Source: Heliocybe sulcata (Eukaryota > Basidiomycota > Agaricomycetes > Gloeophyllales > Gloeophyllaceae). From it: a stretch of DNA of 64,000 nt. Under the pieces are notes generated by a model. It ran no database searches. It saw nothing but the letters and a program-made list of their open reading frames with translations, and was not told the origin of the DNA. The translations under genes and the position numbers were made by a program. Below, piece after piece: positions 50,848 through 63,600 of this stretch. Position 1 is the first letter of the stretch, and every line of letters begins with the position of its first letter. The DNA lies in contig ML213519.1 in the NCBI GenBank assembly GCA_004369045.1, positions 445,795-509,794 on the forward strand, given 5' to 3'.

Positions 50848-53800
50848 ATGGCTCGCGGTGCCTCGCCAGGCCCTGGAGCTCTGCCAAAGCCTTCGTTTGT
50901 GAGAGTGCAAGGCGATACGTCGACCCAGCCGACAGGTGTTCACGATCAGCAGGCTCGTTCCTATGGCTGTAAGTGTCCCATATACATCACGGGCGAATCC
51001 CTGTAATGTCATGCAGATAACGACTTCTCCGATTTCAAGAGGCCTGAACACTACATTCGTCATATTGGTAAGCACAGTCTACCTTTGTCGTACGATGGCA
51101 TGTAACCCACACCGAAGAACCTCTCGAAAGCGAACTGGCGGTTCAGGTAGAATATGACATGGACGAGCAAGGTGTGCAGCACGACTGTTTGACAGAAACT
51201 TAGATTGACGTGCTACAGACCAAGAATGGTTGGATGCTGTCAACGCCGATCGGAAGAAGGATCAACTGGACAAGGTCTCGTATGAGGTGTTTGAAGTGAT
51301 CATGGACCGCCTGGAGAAGGAATGGTTTGACTTGGTGAGTCATATTTGCCATGGATCGTATCTAGCTAGACGTCCGATCTCAGACTAAAAACATCCCTAA
51401 ACCCGACATGGCGTTACCCTCGGAAGACTCGACGTGCGCTATCTGCGACGACTCTGAAGGAGAAAACAGCAACGCCATTGTATTTTGCGATGGATGCAAT
51501 CTCGCTGTCCACCAGGGTTGGGGTCATCATAAGTTTAAGACCTTAAACGAAGCTTATACGTTCCATAGATTGTTATGGTGTACCTTATATACCAGAGGGT
51601 CAATGGCTCTGCCGAAAATGCACGGTTTCTCCCGAAAATCCTGTCGTGAGTAGTGATCGAGTTGTACAACTTTCCACTCACTAAGTGTGATGATGTGCAG
51701 TCTTGTATTCTATGCCCAAATGAAGGTGGCGCGTTCAAGCAGACAGTCCACGGCGACTGGGTACATCTCCTGTGTGCGATATGGGTGCCTGAAACTCGCG
51801 TCGTGAACGAAGTCTTCATGGAACCGATTACAGGCGTTGACAAGATCCCTAAACAGCGTTGGAAGCTGGTACGCGATATTCTGAATAATCATCAGAACTG
51901 CTGCTCAGACTCCTGCCCTAGAAATGCTCTGTCTGCGATATCAGGGAGGGCGCATGCATACAATGCAATAAGCCTACCTGCTTCCTCGCATTCCACCCTA
52001 CCTGCGCCCGCAAAGAGAAGTTCCTCATGCCTATGAAGAGTACGCAGGGTACGGAGCCTGCGACATTGCAGTGCTATTGCGACAAACATCTTCCGGTGTG
52101 TTATCACCCTACACCCTATCTCCTTGCAACCGCTTAACCCGCTAACCCCCACAAAGCGTGAACAATACGAAGCCCGCAAAGCCGCGCTAATCGCTGAGCG
52201 CTCCACTCCGGAGCCGGGCGACGAAAAACGCGCCGCGAAGAGCGCACGCGCCTACGCGAAGACATACAAGCTCGGTCCCCCTCTCGTCCCAGCGATCATC
52301 GTCGAGCGCATAATGCAGTACATCAACAAGGTCAACATCAGGAAGAAGCAAGACTTCCTGTATATGGTGTGCAAGTACTGGAGTCTGAAGCGCGAAGCGA
52401 GGCGGGGTGCGCCGCTGTTGAAGCGGTTGCATTTGGAGCCTTGGACGGCGAGCGCAGGTGGGAGGGTGCAGACGGACGAGGAAAAGTCTATCAAGCTCCA
52501 GGTGGGTGGTATCTTGTCTCCGACTGTTCGCGCTTTCCTGCTGATGACCTGTGCGGCAATAGTACATGAAGCGCCTCCGAGAGGATTTGGATATCGTGCG
52601 TATGCTGGCAGACATGTGCCGCAAGCGGGAGAGTCGTAAGTTGCAGCAGGTAGAGGCGATCAATGATCTTCTCTCTCATTGTCTCTACCCACACGACGGC
52701 CCTCTGCGGTACGCGTTTGAGAGGATCATGGGGTACGTGACTTCGCCATCAATGGACTTGCAATATCGGGCACTGAAAGTATATCTCAGATTTGATCGAC
52801 ACGACTTCTTCAAGAACCCTGTTTCGCGAAATGATGTGCCCGATTACTTTGATGTCATTGATCGACCCATATGTTGGAGCGTCATTGATGATAAGCTGGA
52901 CAAGCACGAGTATTGGAATCTGCAAGATTTCAAGGTATCCTCATTTGCCTCACTTGATGTTGTGGTGGCTGATGCAAAATGGGATAGGATGACATCAACC
53001 TCGTACTTGACAATGCAATGCTCTACAATAAATCAGATACTCGCTACCACAAAGCCGCAAGCAGGATTAAAGCCAATGCGCAGCCCATCCTTGAAGAGCT
53101 GGACAAGCATGCTACATCGCACCGCTACGAAAATACAAAGGCTGACAGCGACAGTATTGACCTACGATCACCCGTCGGTGATCTTGAGCCACCCCTCAGC
53201 ATTCTAGACCTCCTCTTCTCGTCAGACAACATTAAAGACGATGTGAACTTCATCCTTGAATCAGCGCCGCTCGTGTCGCACCTGAATTACGAACTTGAGA
53301 AGCTCAAGCCTCCACCGCCGCCCCCTACACCGCCCCCTTCGAAGCCTAGGAAAGGGAGAACAAAGCGCAAAAGGGAGGCAAGTGGGGATGCTGTGGATGC
53401 GTCGCCCGGCTTTCGTGCGCCCCGAACGAGAAGAGCTTTGGCTGCTGCGGCTGCTTTCGAGGCTGAAGCTCGCGGGCAGACCGAAGCTCCGGAAGTCGTG
53501 CCCGAGACGGAATCAGGGCCTGCTCCTGAGAAGCCACCCAGACGGAAGAGGACACCAGCCAAAGTGACGCACTCTGAGATCCCCACGATCGTGAAGACCA
53601 TCGATAACCGGGAGTCGTTCAAGAAGTTTGAGCAAGGGTGGATCTTGCCTCCTGAGGTTCGCCGTGGTGGGAGAGCGCCGGTGGACAGAACGCTTGTTTC
53701 TCCTGCTAAGAGAAAGCGCCGCTCTCAAAGTAAGTCTGGCCGCATGCTTACCTGCTCTTGGAGTCGCTGACCCGTTGCCAGCTTCGAAGTCCCGATCGTC

Positions 53801-55339
53801 CATTGCTGCTACCCTGTCAGCGGAGAACGAGACCTTGCGGGAGCAAACTGCTAGTCAGGGAGGGGATGCGGAGAGGTCCACTATGCCTGACGAACCTGTT
53901 CTCGTGACAGTTGACGCACCAGAGAACGTCAGACAGCCCAGCGAGGCTCCCCATGGAGTAGTCCACGAATCCCCGGCCGAAGAAGTGCCTACGGAAGCAC
54001 CTTCTTCTCTTTCCGTTATATCTGACGGGGATGGCCTGACCGTTGAGTCTACGGAAGGCGCTATGGCCGAGGAACCTGGACTTCCTGAGGCAGAGGCTGA
54101 AACAACCTCGGTCAATGAGGCACGCTCCGTAGCTAGGGAAATCCTAGATGCAACTCCTGAAACTGTTGAGTCCCCCAAAGTCGCTTCGGAAGCACCTGAA
54201 GACGAGGATGTTCAGTCACACGAGCGGGAAGAAGAGCCAGAGGATGTGCCGCCAGCTACGAAGAGAATCGTCATTGACGTGCTCGATACCCCTGCTACAC
54301 GAAGAGAAAAGCAGAAAGAGAAGCAGAGACGGCTGAGGATGCGCAAGGAAGAGGCGAGAATGGCTGATGGGCCGACTGCAGCTGTGCCTGGTCACTCAGA
54401 TCTCAGTAGGCCCGCTGTCACAGAAGGCTCTGACAAGAGCTCAGAGCTGAGTGATCTCAGCGACTTGGAGACCGAGGAGGAGGAGGAGGAGAAGGAAGCA
54501 GAACAGGTGGAGAGACAGGAGAAGCTGAAGCGGAAACAAGAAAGGAAAGCGGAAGAAGATAAAAGGGATATGTGGAAATCCGAACCCGGGGCGATAGTCA
54601 TGGATGACAATGGCTATCTGGAAGGAGGCACACTGGGTAAGCTCAGCGCGCTGAAACCGCGACTCCTTGGCTGATCTGTCGTCCTCGAACTTATAGTCTG
54701 GGCGAAGGCTCGTGAGTGGACCTGCCTGTTTGGAACAATCCTGTCCGTCGAAACTTATGATCGACAGATTCATTCCCGTGGTGGGCCGCAGTCGTGTTCG
54801 AAACTGACGATCGGGATGTGCCAAAGGCTGTTCTGCGGGCGAAGAATAACGTAAAGAGGACCATGCCTGGCCCGCTCCATCTCGTCAGATTCTACGATAA
54901 TAAATCCTTATGGTGCGTAAATCGTGGTCCTTGCTTCGATACATCCTAGTCTGAATGTCGATCAGGAACTGGCTGGAATTGGACAAGCTTCGATATCTGG
55001 GTGAAAACAACGGTAGGTTCCTGCTACGTATTGCATGCAGGGTGATTTATGATTTATGGTGGGTCGTAGCTCTGGACGAAGAGTTCCTTCAAGGATCCCG
55101 GAATCAGCGGTTCCAGTCGAATAAGATACGGCATGACTGTCGGGCGGCTTACAGGTTAGTATATACTTCTGGTGGAGAACTGTGCTTGGATGGCTGACAG
55201 TATTCCTAGGCGCGCGATGGCAGAGAAGGAGCAAGATGACGAGGACGAGACCGAGAACGAGACAGACGGGATAGGAAGGACTGCCACACCTGCTGCTCAA
55301 CCCGAAGGGGATGGCGATATCGTTATGGCGCAATCGTAA
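50848..55339 (+). CDS. BRPF/NTO1-like chromatin reader: EPL1-PHD-ePHD-bromo-PWWP
   Basis: The start ATG 50848 ([19 protein letters not shown]) is preferred over upstream frames because it leads directly into the EPL1-like part. Stop TAA at 55339, many introns. Order: EPL1 region ([28 protein letters not shown]). A PHD finger follows near 51430-51640 ([40 protein letters not shown]), then the extended PHD near 51700-52110 ([30 protein letters not shown]). The bromodomain is near 52720-53090 ([39 protein letters not shown]). A long charged linker precedes the C-terminal PWWP domain near 54690-55100 ([17 protein letters not shown]). This is the scaffold of a NuA3/MOZ-type histone H3 acetyltransferase complex in the nucleus. 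The bromodomain and PWWP in one protein match animal BRPF1 more than yeast Nto1. Confidence 0.94.
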
Positions 55340-56228
55340 CAGACGACCAGCCGTCCTATGTATATATCCCTGCTTTTACCTTGTCAGAGGCCGTGTATTA
55401 TGCGAGTCCCTTCCTCTCTCTCTTGCTTCTTCCCGACTTCCTGGTTTCACAACTTCGACGCGGCGGGTGGACCTTTGATCTCAAACATCCGAACAGGCGC
55501 TCTTTATCACGGTGAGTGACACCCCACGTCTTTCGGGAAGGGCGATGTGCTAGCTGAAATCGTCCGGCGTCTTACGCTCATACTCTTATTGGCGCTCGAC
55601 TTCTTCCGTTATCTGATAAGCCGCACTCTTTATGAGAGTCTCGATCTCAGCAATGCCCTTTTCTTCTCATGTATTCATCTCGTGCAGTTCCACCGGAGTT
55701 TCCTTCGAGCTATTATTCCGTCGTCCACCTCTCCTTTGCGCTTTAGTAGGTTCCCCTTTAATCGTTTTGGCCTTCTGACCTACCTAGTCAGAGCTGTCCA
55801 GACCTCCACGGAAGTCGATCTTACCCGTTCGAGCCTAGTTTGTTATCCCCCTTCGTACCCTCGTCCGAGTATAACTGACACCCTACATTCCTGCGAAGGT
55901 GAACCTTGAATATCCTTAGTTCAGCGAACGACCCAGATTCCACCTGCCTGAGATCAGTGCTCCTCTTCTATCTATGCAGCTGAAGACCTGGACCGCGACC
56001 TGTTATAGTCTTCTCCTCTTCTCCATGGGAGTGGAGGAAGTGGCCACTGGCATCCTTGATTCTATCTGCGAGGGTCCAGAACGTTCGGTGCACAGCATTT
56101 GAACCCTAACCTTATGCCGCACTGTCCCCATCATGGCCGGATGACGAAGCCCGATCACGCTTGCCCGCACCTATATAGCGAACCTTCACCGCAACTTATT
56201 ATCGCAACTCCCTCATACTTCCCGCATC
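55340..56228. other. Intergenic, no gene seen
   Basis: A plus-strand frame near 55547-55909 is open but has no ATG in good context, no motif and no continuation. This is the pyrimidine-rich upstream region of the protease gene. Confidence 0.5.
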
Positions 56229-57319
56229 ATGACCGTGAATACTAAACCTATATCCCTGACCGTAACCTACCGCGGCGGGGCATACCCTCTGTCGCTCCTG
56301 CCAGACGAGACTTTGTCTGCCTTACAAGCCCAGCTCGAGGCACTTACTTCTGTTCCCCGAACCCACCAGAAGTTGTTACTAAAGGGGAGGAAATTGGCCG
56401 ATGAAACATGTACGCTTGCCCAGACAGGCCTCAAGGATGGTGCAAAGGTACAGCTGCTCGGTCCGACATTTGAGGAGATCGGAGGACTGAGGAAGACCGA
56501 GGATGAACAAGCCAAGAGAGAGCGGATTCTCAGAGAGCGTGCAGCCAAGCCGCAGGCGAAGGTATGCTCCGATATCTGCCCTTTCTTGATAGGAGAACGC
56601 TGATATACGCGTAGGTCCGCTCGACCGGTCCTTCCTCCAGCGCCGCTATATCTTCGAAATATAGATTTCACCGCATCGAGCCCCTCCCGCACCTTCCCAA
56701 TCCCGAGTCCGCACGTTCCTTGCTACAGCGTCTTGCAGACGACCCTGCTATTCGCCATGTCATGCAGAATCATCAGTTCGCCGTGGGGTTGCTCACGGAG
56801 CTGGCGCCTCATGAGCATCCAGGGTTGTTGGGCCTGAACGTCAATGCAGGGCAGGCGATTAAATTAAGGTTAAGGACTGATAGGTATGATGGGCTTAGGA
56901 CGTATAAGGAGGTTAGGAGGGTGCTGTGCCATGAGCTGACGCATAATGTGCATGGGGATCACGATAATAACGTGAGTCGTTTAGCCGAGACAAGATCGGT
57001 CTCCACGTACTGACTAGGGTTACAGTTCAAGGAACTCAATTCGAAGCTGAATAAGGAGGTCGCTCAATACGAGGAAGCCGTGAGCCAGGGCACACACCAT
57101 CTAGGTGAATCTTGGGGTGATGTCTACGAGCCCTCGCCGGGTCTCGAGGCAGAGGCGCATGGGCATGTCCTCGGCGGCAGCGTACCCGCGAGTGCCAATG
57201 ACTCGGTAGAAGAGAGACGGCGGAGGGTCCTCGAAGCAACCATGCGCCGACTGCAGAAGGAGGAAGAGGAGCTCGAGCAGAGCTGTGGGACTGCTGGACC
57301 GTCTGCGATGGCTTCATGA
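56229..57319 (+). CDS. UBL-WLM metalloprotease, Wss1/SPRTN-type
   Basis: Three exons: 56229-56561, 56615-56971 and 57026-57319, all in phase, 327 residues. Residues 8-80 form a ubiquitin-like domain (ISLTVTYRGGAYPLSLLPDE, then PRTHQKLLLKGRKLADE). The WLM domain follows. It includes GLNVNAGQAIKLRLRTDRYD and the zinc motif VLCHELTHNVHGDHD (HExxH...H). A C-terminal coiled, acidic stretch (EERRRRVLEATMRRLQKEEE) ends the protein. Wss1-type proteases degrade proteins crosslinked to DNA or conjugated to SUMO. The N-terminal UBL plus WLM layout matches the UBL-type found in fission yeast and plants rather than budding-yeast Wss1. Confidence 0.94.
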
Positions 57320-57821
57320 CACACGATTTAACTCCACTCCCCACCATCGCCATTATGTACTATGATTCTGCACTGCAATAGGATGTTATAATAACATTGT
57401 AAACTTGTTGTAATAGACTCGGGAACTCGTTGCAATAGACTCGGCGAATTCGAAGTGCTGCCGGTATTTGCCGTAATACGCTCGCCGTCGACGTCGCCCG
57501 CGAACACGCCCTGTCCTCACCTCCCCCCATCGTGCACTCTGTCGTCGCCGTTTCTCTCGCCTTTGCCCTTGTCGTTCCCGCCTTCCGTCGCTTATACCCT
57601 CTTCCCTTCCGTCTTGCTTACAGTAAACCCAGGACATCAAGTATCGGCCGGCCATATCACGGACCCCCCGGACCAACTTAAACTTAGTATCTGTATTACT
57701 CAGTCGTCTTGCGTTCATCTTGCTTTCGTCTCTCGCCTATTTCTCTCTTGTGTCCTCTCGCAACTTGGTTCTGTGCATCGACAACTCAAATTGCCCAACA
57801 AAGTGGGGCCCCTAACGTGTA
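57320..57821. other. Intergenic, pyrimidine-rich leader
   Basis: The 3' flank of the WLM protease and a CT-rich upstream region of the KAR9-like gene, typical of fungal promoters. No gene seen. Confidence 0.5.
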
Positions 57822-60703
57822 ATGGTTTCCTCGGAGACCTCCTCCCTGGCATCATTATCGAAGAGGCTGTCTAGGACAAGTTTCTTCGGCAATGCGTCAC
57901 AATCCAGTCTCAATGTTCCCCCATCGCCATCCGTGTCTGCAGGGTCCAGCGGAAGGTCGTTGGCTGCTTCATCGACGGTATCCTTGAATGATGACGACGG
58001 TGAGTAGCGCTGTCACGCGAATGATCACTTCCATGACTAATTTGACATGGCTATGGGAGTAGAGAATGAGACGATCACTTCCCCTCGTGCGTTTGCGTCG
58101 TATAAGGGCAAACAGAAGAGTCAGGAGTGTGTACATGCCATTCATACAGAGGATATGCCTGCTCACTGCGCTCCGCCTGCACAGTGACATCCAGCTCTTG
58201 GCGACCTCAACCAATATGACCGAGCTCTCCTTTGGGATCTCCGACATCCAGACTCGCATCTTTGGTATACATACACTCCCACCTTCCTCATCCCAATATA
58301 CTAAACTGATTTCAGAGATACAGGAGCTGCGGCATCGGTCGCAGTCCTCGGGCGAAACACACATCATTGATGAGGCTCTCATGGCCCTCGACGAGCGGCT
58401 TGAAGACGTCGCACGGGGCATCAAGACCGTCACAGACTCGCTCCAGCCAGCCGCGGAGAGGACACCGACTCAAACCCACGCTGACAGCAGCGGCTTCACA
58501 AACGGCACCGTCGCCGACGACGAGAAGGCGAAAATGCTTCGTAAACACTCAATGCTGCTGGCAGAGTGGGATGCGGTGCAGGGCGAGATCGATGTGCTGC
58601 GGGAGGAGCTGAAGGAGGACAAGTGGCTGACAGTATTCCGGACTGCTACGGAGCAGGCGGAGGGGATGATGAACAGTTTGGAGAAGGCGGTGAATCGGTG
58701 CCAGGTGCGTTTATTTCTCTGTGCAGCTGATCCAGGATGCTGAGGGTGTAGTGAAGAACTTCGTGTGGCAAGTGCATCGTCAGGGACCGGACGAGTTTCC
58801 ATCGCAGACCTCTCAGGCGTCTGGATCAACGGTCGGCTCACTTAATTTCGAGAATTATGCGAAACTTATGGAGTCGTTCGAGGCGAAGAAGAAGTGAGTA
58901 CCGCTATTGGCTGATCTTAGGGGTGCTATAACTGTTCGCCGCGTAGGCATTACACGCCAGCCACTACGAAAGTTCTTGGCATCATAGACAAGGGCGTGCA
59001 AGACCGGGTAACGAAGAACGGTGAATGTTTGCGACGCCACGCTGAATGCATTCAACGGTGGCGGAATCTGCGCGACCGCATCGCCCGGACAGAGGTCGAC
59101 ATGGAGAACGTGCGGAAGCTGTTGCTGAGCAGCGACATGGCCCCGAGCGAAAGCGGATCGAGTAGTGCGTCTAAGAACTTCCTCATGACGCCGCCCGACG
59201 TACCATCGAAGTTCCGCGCGCCGAGTGTAGCGAGCCATTTCACAAGGTCGGTTTCTCCGATCCGAAGGTTTGCGAAGAAGATTACGCCTGGGCGGAGGAC
59301 GCCTGTACTAGAATTCCCCCCTCCTCTCCCTCCGAAGGCGGCCTCGCGAACACCTTCAACAGAGCAGGCTCCGAGTATGCGGAAGAAGCGGTCATCATTG
59401 TTTCCGTTCAAGGCGTCACAGCCACCCTCACCTCCATCGCCTGCGATGCCGGATCGGCTTGGCCACAAGTATATCCAGAGCTTCACTCCCGATTTGTCAC
59501 CAGACGCGCGGAACGAGACTTTGAAGCTGAAAAATCGACCGGTATGGAATAGCTCAACGAAGGTTGAGCAAGAAGAGCGATCAGGGACGATGACAATGCG
59601 TCCGAAGAGGATGTCTTCCGCAGGGATATATACCACTCCTTCGAATGGAGCGTCACCGTATAAGAGGAGTTTGTCGAGAGCTTCGATGACGGACTCCCGG
59701 CCTTGGTCACCGGTGACGTCCTCGATATCGACCGCAGCCTCGTCAAATCAGTCGCTTCCGCCGTTGTTCAGGCCGCCATCGCGTGCACGAACACCTGCTA
59801 CTCCTGTGAGCCCGCGCTCAAGACCGAAGACCCCTAGTAACATCCCTGTGCCCGTTACCAAGCCACATTCCCGGTCCCAGTCTGAGGCAGGATGGCATAA
59901 GGATGCCGACGAGAGCCCCAGCGCACTTCTTCATAGAGCATTCTCACCTCCCGTCTCCACATCTACCTCACTTAGCTCCGTATACTCCCAACGTTCCGAA
60001 ACCCCTGGCGCCGAGTCACAAATACCCCCTCCAAGACCACCGAGTCGCTCTATGATACCAGTTCCTAGTTTGTCCCTTTCATCTCCTTCTCGGCCAGGTT
60101 CGTCGATGTCGAATCGGCCTGACAGTTCTATGTCCTTCCGCGGGTCTGCGATGCGCGCTCAGACGCCCGAGTCCGCGCTGCGCAAGCGTGTGGCGCAGAT
60201 CCCGTTCTACCAGGGTCCGCGCACGCCCCGCCCGTCTCTGCCCGGTAAAACGATGCCGCCGTCGAGTTTTAGGGAGAGCATGGCTCCGAGGCCTGCATCG
60301 CGCGGGGGGGCCTCGACACCTAGTCTGGATGGGTACCCAATACATGTGTATGTACCCGTGAACCCAAAGGATCCGCTGGATGCTGAGGTCGCGGCGATCG
60401 TCAATTCGATACCGCATGGTCTGCTTATTGAGCGAATCGACCCGCCGCTACGCGCGATCCCGAAAGAAGGCACAGAGGTCAAGGCGCAGTATGCCTTCTC
60501 GAACTCTCTTGCGCGGAAGGTCATAAACTGTCGCCTTACCTACTCCACGCGGAATGGGGTGCCCAACAAGAGGGTGATGTGCCGTGTGGGCGGTGGTAAG
60601 TCGCATTCTCTTCATGTTACCTGTACCTTGACTGAGTTTCCTTGATTCTCTAGGTTGGCAAGACCTGCAGTTGTACATGCTGAACCGGCAGGCTGGTATG
60701 TGA
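57822..60703 (+). CDS. KAR9-like microtubule-associated protein with GAR domain
   Basis: Start ATG 57822 (VSSETSSLASLSKRLSRTSF), stop TGA 60701-60703, several small introns. The N-terminal half is helical, spectrin-like (RICLLTALRLHSDIQLLAT, DEALMALDERLEDVARGIKT, LLAEWDAVQGEIDVLREELK, ECLRRHAECIQRWRNLRDRI). The middle is long, disordered and rich in Ser, Pro and Arg with many SxIP- or SRPxTP-like stretches. The C-terminus (about 60361-60700) is a Gas2-related domain (DPLDAEVAAIVNSIPHGLL, AQYAFSNSLARKVINCRLTY, VMCRVGGGWQDLQLYML). KAR9 relatives link microtubule plus ends to myosin or the cortex in spindle orientation; GAR domains bind microtubules. The last codons are separated by a small intron before GWQDLQ. 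Confidence 0.88.
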
Positions 60704-60869
60704 GACCGACTCTTGACTTCCTCAACTATGCATGCATCTTGTTGTCTATATGGCGGAGCTGGAACATACATCATACAGGACCTATAATATGACTACACAC
60801 ATTGTTCCGTCGAGATATCGTATGGATAGACCCCATGCCTAGTCCGTCATGCGATGGATGATGACTCGC

Positions 60870-63600
60870 TTAATTGGAAGGCATTTTCAGACATGCTGTC
60901 TTCAGACCATCGCCGCTCCACTTGGCCACTTCGCATAGAAGGTTGCGTTTATTCTGCGCGGCCGTTGCAGAGCGCAGCTCATACAATGTTGCTGCATCCG
61001 CCTGGTCAATGACACGTCGCCACATCTTAACAGAGTTGAATTAGTCGGCTCACATAAATTGAAGAGGAAGGGCTCTGCGACCACGACTGTTGAGGGCGAA
61101 GCCCTGAGCGCTTTCTCCAGTACGTCGATGCCCTATATTTACAAGTTGAACAAGTTGGTGGAAGCATAATATATTTACCGACCTCCTTGATTAAGCCTTG
61201 GCTCAGCAGCACTACCGCCAGATTGTTCACCGCCTGCGAACCGTTAGCCTCTTTACTACCAGCGAGACGCATGCACCGCTTACAGCGAAATTGTCCGGAT
61301 CTTTCTCTAGAACGCGTTGGAGTGCGTCCGCTGCTCTCGGCCAATCCCCCTCGGCCGTAGCCAGCATGGCAGCATTCATACTCTTCATAGCTTCGCTTGC
61401 TGCCGGGTTGGCCTCCACTTCGGCAATATGTCTCGCTGCTACAGACAGATGACCAGATTGCAGGTAGATCCTCGCTACTGCTGACTCAAGCTCCGGCGTT
61501 GGATGCGAGGTGGGATTGAGGAGCGGTGCGAGCAGTTTCGTTGCGGCTGAGAAGTCCTGTGCCTGCCTCAGTATCTCCCGTCAGAGGTAGAGAAGGGCAC
61601 GCGGCCTGCCTTCATTTCAATCAGCTGAGACGCGATAATCAGGACGACTCTGCTCCCGCGCTCGACCCACATCTCCCGCTCCGCGCTCGTATCCGCGCCG
61701 CTCCGCCTGCCAGCGCCCTTCTTCCTCAGCCCCGCCTCCTTCGCCTTCCGCCGGCACTTCCTGACCAGCGCCCACAGCGCGTCGAGGTAGCCCATGTGGT
61801 CGCCCGCCCAGTACTTGCCGCGCGCGTGCAGGACCTCGAGCTCGAAGGGGAGGAGCCTGTCGAGCAGGAAGTCGCGCGCGAAGGGCGGCTGCAGCGCGTA
61901 GAGCACCGCGAACAGGTTCGTCATCTCGGCGGAGGCCTGGTTCGTGAGGCGCAGGCGGGCGAGGGAGGCGAGGCGGAGGTACCATAGCTGAGCGGTCGTT
62001 AGGGGTGGTCTTTCTGGGCCGGTGGAAGGGACTTACGTCGAGGATGAGCGAGATGTCTTCAGGGTCTGTCGCGACGATTCGGTCTCGGGCCATTCTCGCG
62101 AGCGCTCTCCAGGAGTTCGTCACCTGGACGAGGTCGCATCGGAATCTCGCTTCAGGCGAAGAGCGGCTTAGGTACACTCACTACTAACGCGTGGAAGTCT
62201 CGCCCTTGCCACTCGCCAGACAGGTCTCTCGCAGGGCGTAGACTCGGATCAGATATGTATTTCGTGAGCAACGTCGTCAGCGGGTCCGTCTAAGATACAA
62301 TAACCATAAATAATAAGTACAGCTTCGTTTACAGGCGATGCAGACGAGGAAGGAAAGAATAAGGATAGGAGACGGATGGCAGACGTCGTCGGCTGGACAG
62401 CCACCACGTTAAAGAAGAGAAGGCGGAGGAAAGGCGTACATTCGGGATCGGCAGGAACATCGTCGGGTGGACGAGGGCGGGGAGGTAGACCTCCGGGGTC
62501 TCCTCTTCATCTTCGTCGTCGTCGGAGAGGGGGGCTGGCGTAGGTGGTACAGACTTGTTGAGATCCGGGGAAGAAGTGGGCGCAGGTGAGGATGGGGAAG
62601 GTATAGGGAGAGTCGTGGAGGCAGCCAGGGATATTTCTTCCGCGGGCTGAACGGAGAGCTGGGAGTCGCTGACGGCGGGGTGCGATGGGCGGTCGTTCTC
62701 GGAGTCTTCTTGTGATGAAGCCGAGTCGTCGACGAGGAAAGGATCGGGAACAGGAGGCTCGACGAGTGCTGGAGGTGGCGGGCTTGTGAATGTGATGTCT
62801 TCTCTTGGTTGCTCTGGAGGCGGGTTTGAAGGAGCCTCTTCGTCGTCTTGCTTCACATTGGTAAGTTCCGGAGCTGCGGCCATTGTTGCCTGAGATGGAG
62901 AAGGCGACTCTTGTTCTTCAGACACTGCCGGCGCTTCGGATATCATAGCCTGCACTGGCTCTACATTCTGCGCCGCCTCCGAAGTGGACTGAGGACGTTC
63001 TTCAAGCTGGTCGTCAGAGCTCGACAGTACGGTAGCCAGTCCTTGCGGTACTGAAGGTAGCTTCTGTCCTTCACTCGCTGCTGATGCAGGCGTCGAAGCC
63101 TGCAGTCGCTCTACGCTCTGTGCTGCCTCCGGACTCGACTGAGAACGCTCTTCAGGGTGGTCAACAGAGGACGATGAAGCCGACATCAGTTCAAAAGACG
63201 CCTGCCGAGCTAGAACTGAGTTGTCCTCGACGGCCGTGGTATACGTCGACGACGAGAGAGGCGTCGCGTTGCGGGGGGTGCCGGCCGGACCGGAATATGG
63301 GTCTCCGGAAAACCCGGAATCAGTACCCGCCGTAGAATACGCGGACCGACTGCTCGACGCGCTCGATTCCATCTCCTTTCCCTCCATCATCCCTCCTGCT
63401 ACCGCCATAGTATCCGTGCTCGTCGACGACCTCGACGACGCAGGCATTGTTACAGGTGAACTCGGTAGGCCCTTGACGGCGTTCTTGAGCACCGGCGACA
63501 TGCAGCGGTCGTGAGCGGGTTCCGGGTGAGCCTTGCCGGCATGGATAATTTGTTTGAGGTGGCTGATGCGCCTCTTCACCCCCCTGACGAAGGAAGGCAT
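60870..63600 (-). CDS. TRAPPC12-like TRAPP complex subunit
   Basis: Start ATG 63600, stop TAA 60872-60870, minus strand. Exon 1 (63600-about 62442) encodes a long disordered, Ser/Pro/Glu-rich N-terminus ending VYLPALVHPTMFLPIPN. It splices in phase to TDPLTTLLTKYISDPSLRP. The C-terminal half is helical TPR-like: NSWRALARMARDRIVATDP, LFAVLYALQPPFARDFLLDR, YWAGDHMGYLDALWALVRKC, then LAPLLNPTSHPTPELESAVA and AAMLATAEGDWPRAADALQR, AVNNLAVVLLSQGLIKEGID. These match TRAPPC12, a subunit of the TRAPPIII vesicle-tethering complex acting in autophagy and ER-Golgi trafficking. The very long N-terminal exon is much more variable than the TPR part. The end is convergent with the KAR9-like gene, 166 bp apart. 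Confidence 0.88.

Noticed and set aside
55547-55909. 120-codon plus-strand frame
   Set aside because: Does not begin with ATG, has no domain and lies in pyrimidine-rich upstream sequence.
61526-61987. 153-codon plus-strand frame
   Set aside because: Antisense shadow of the GC-rich exon of the TRAPPC12-like gene.
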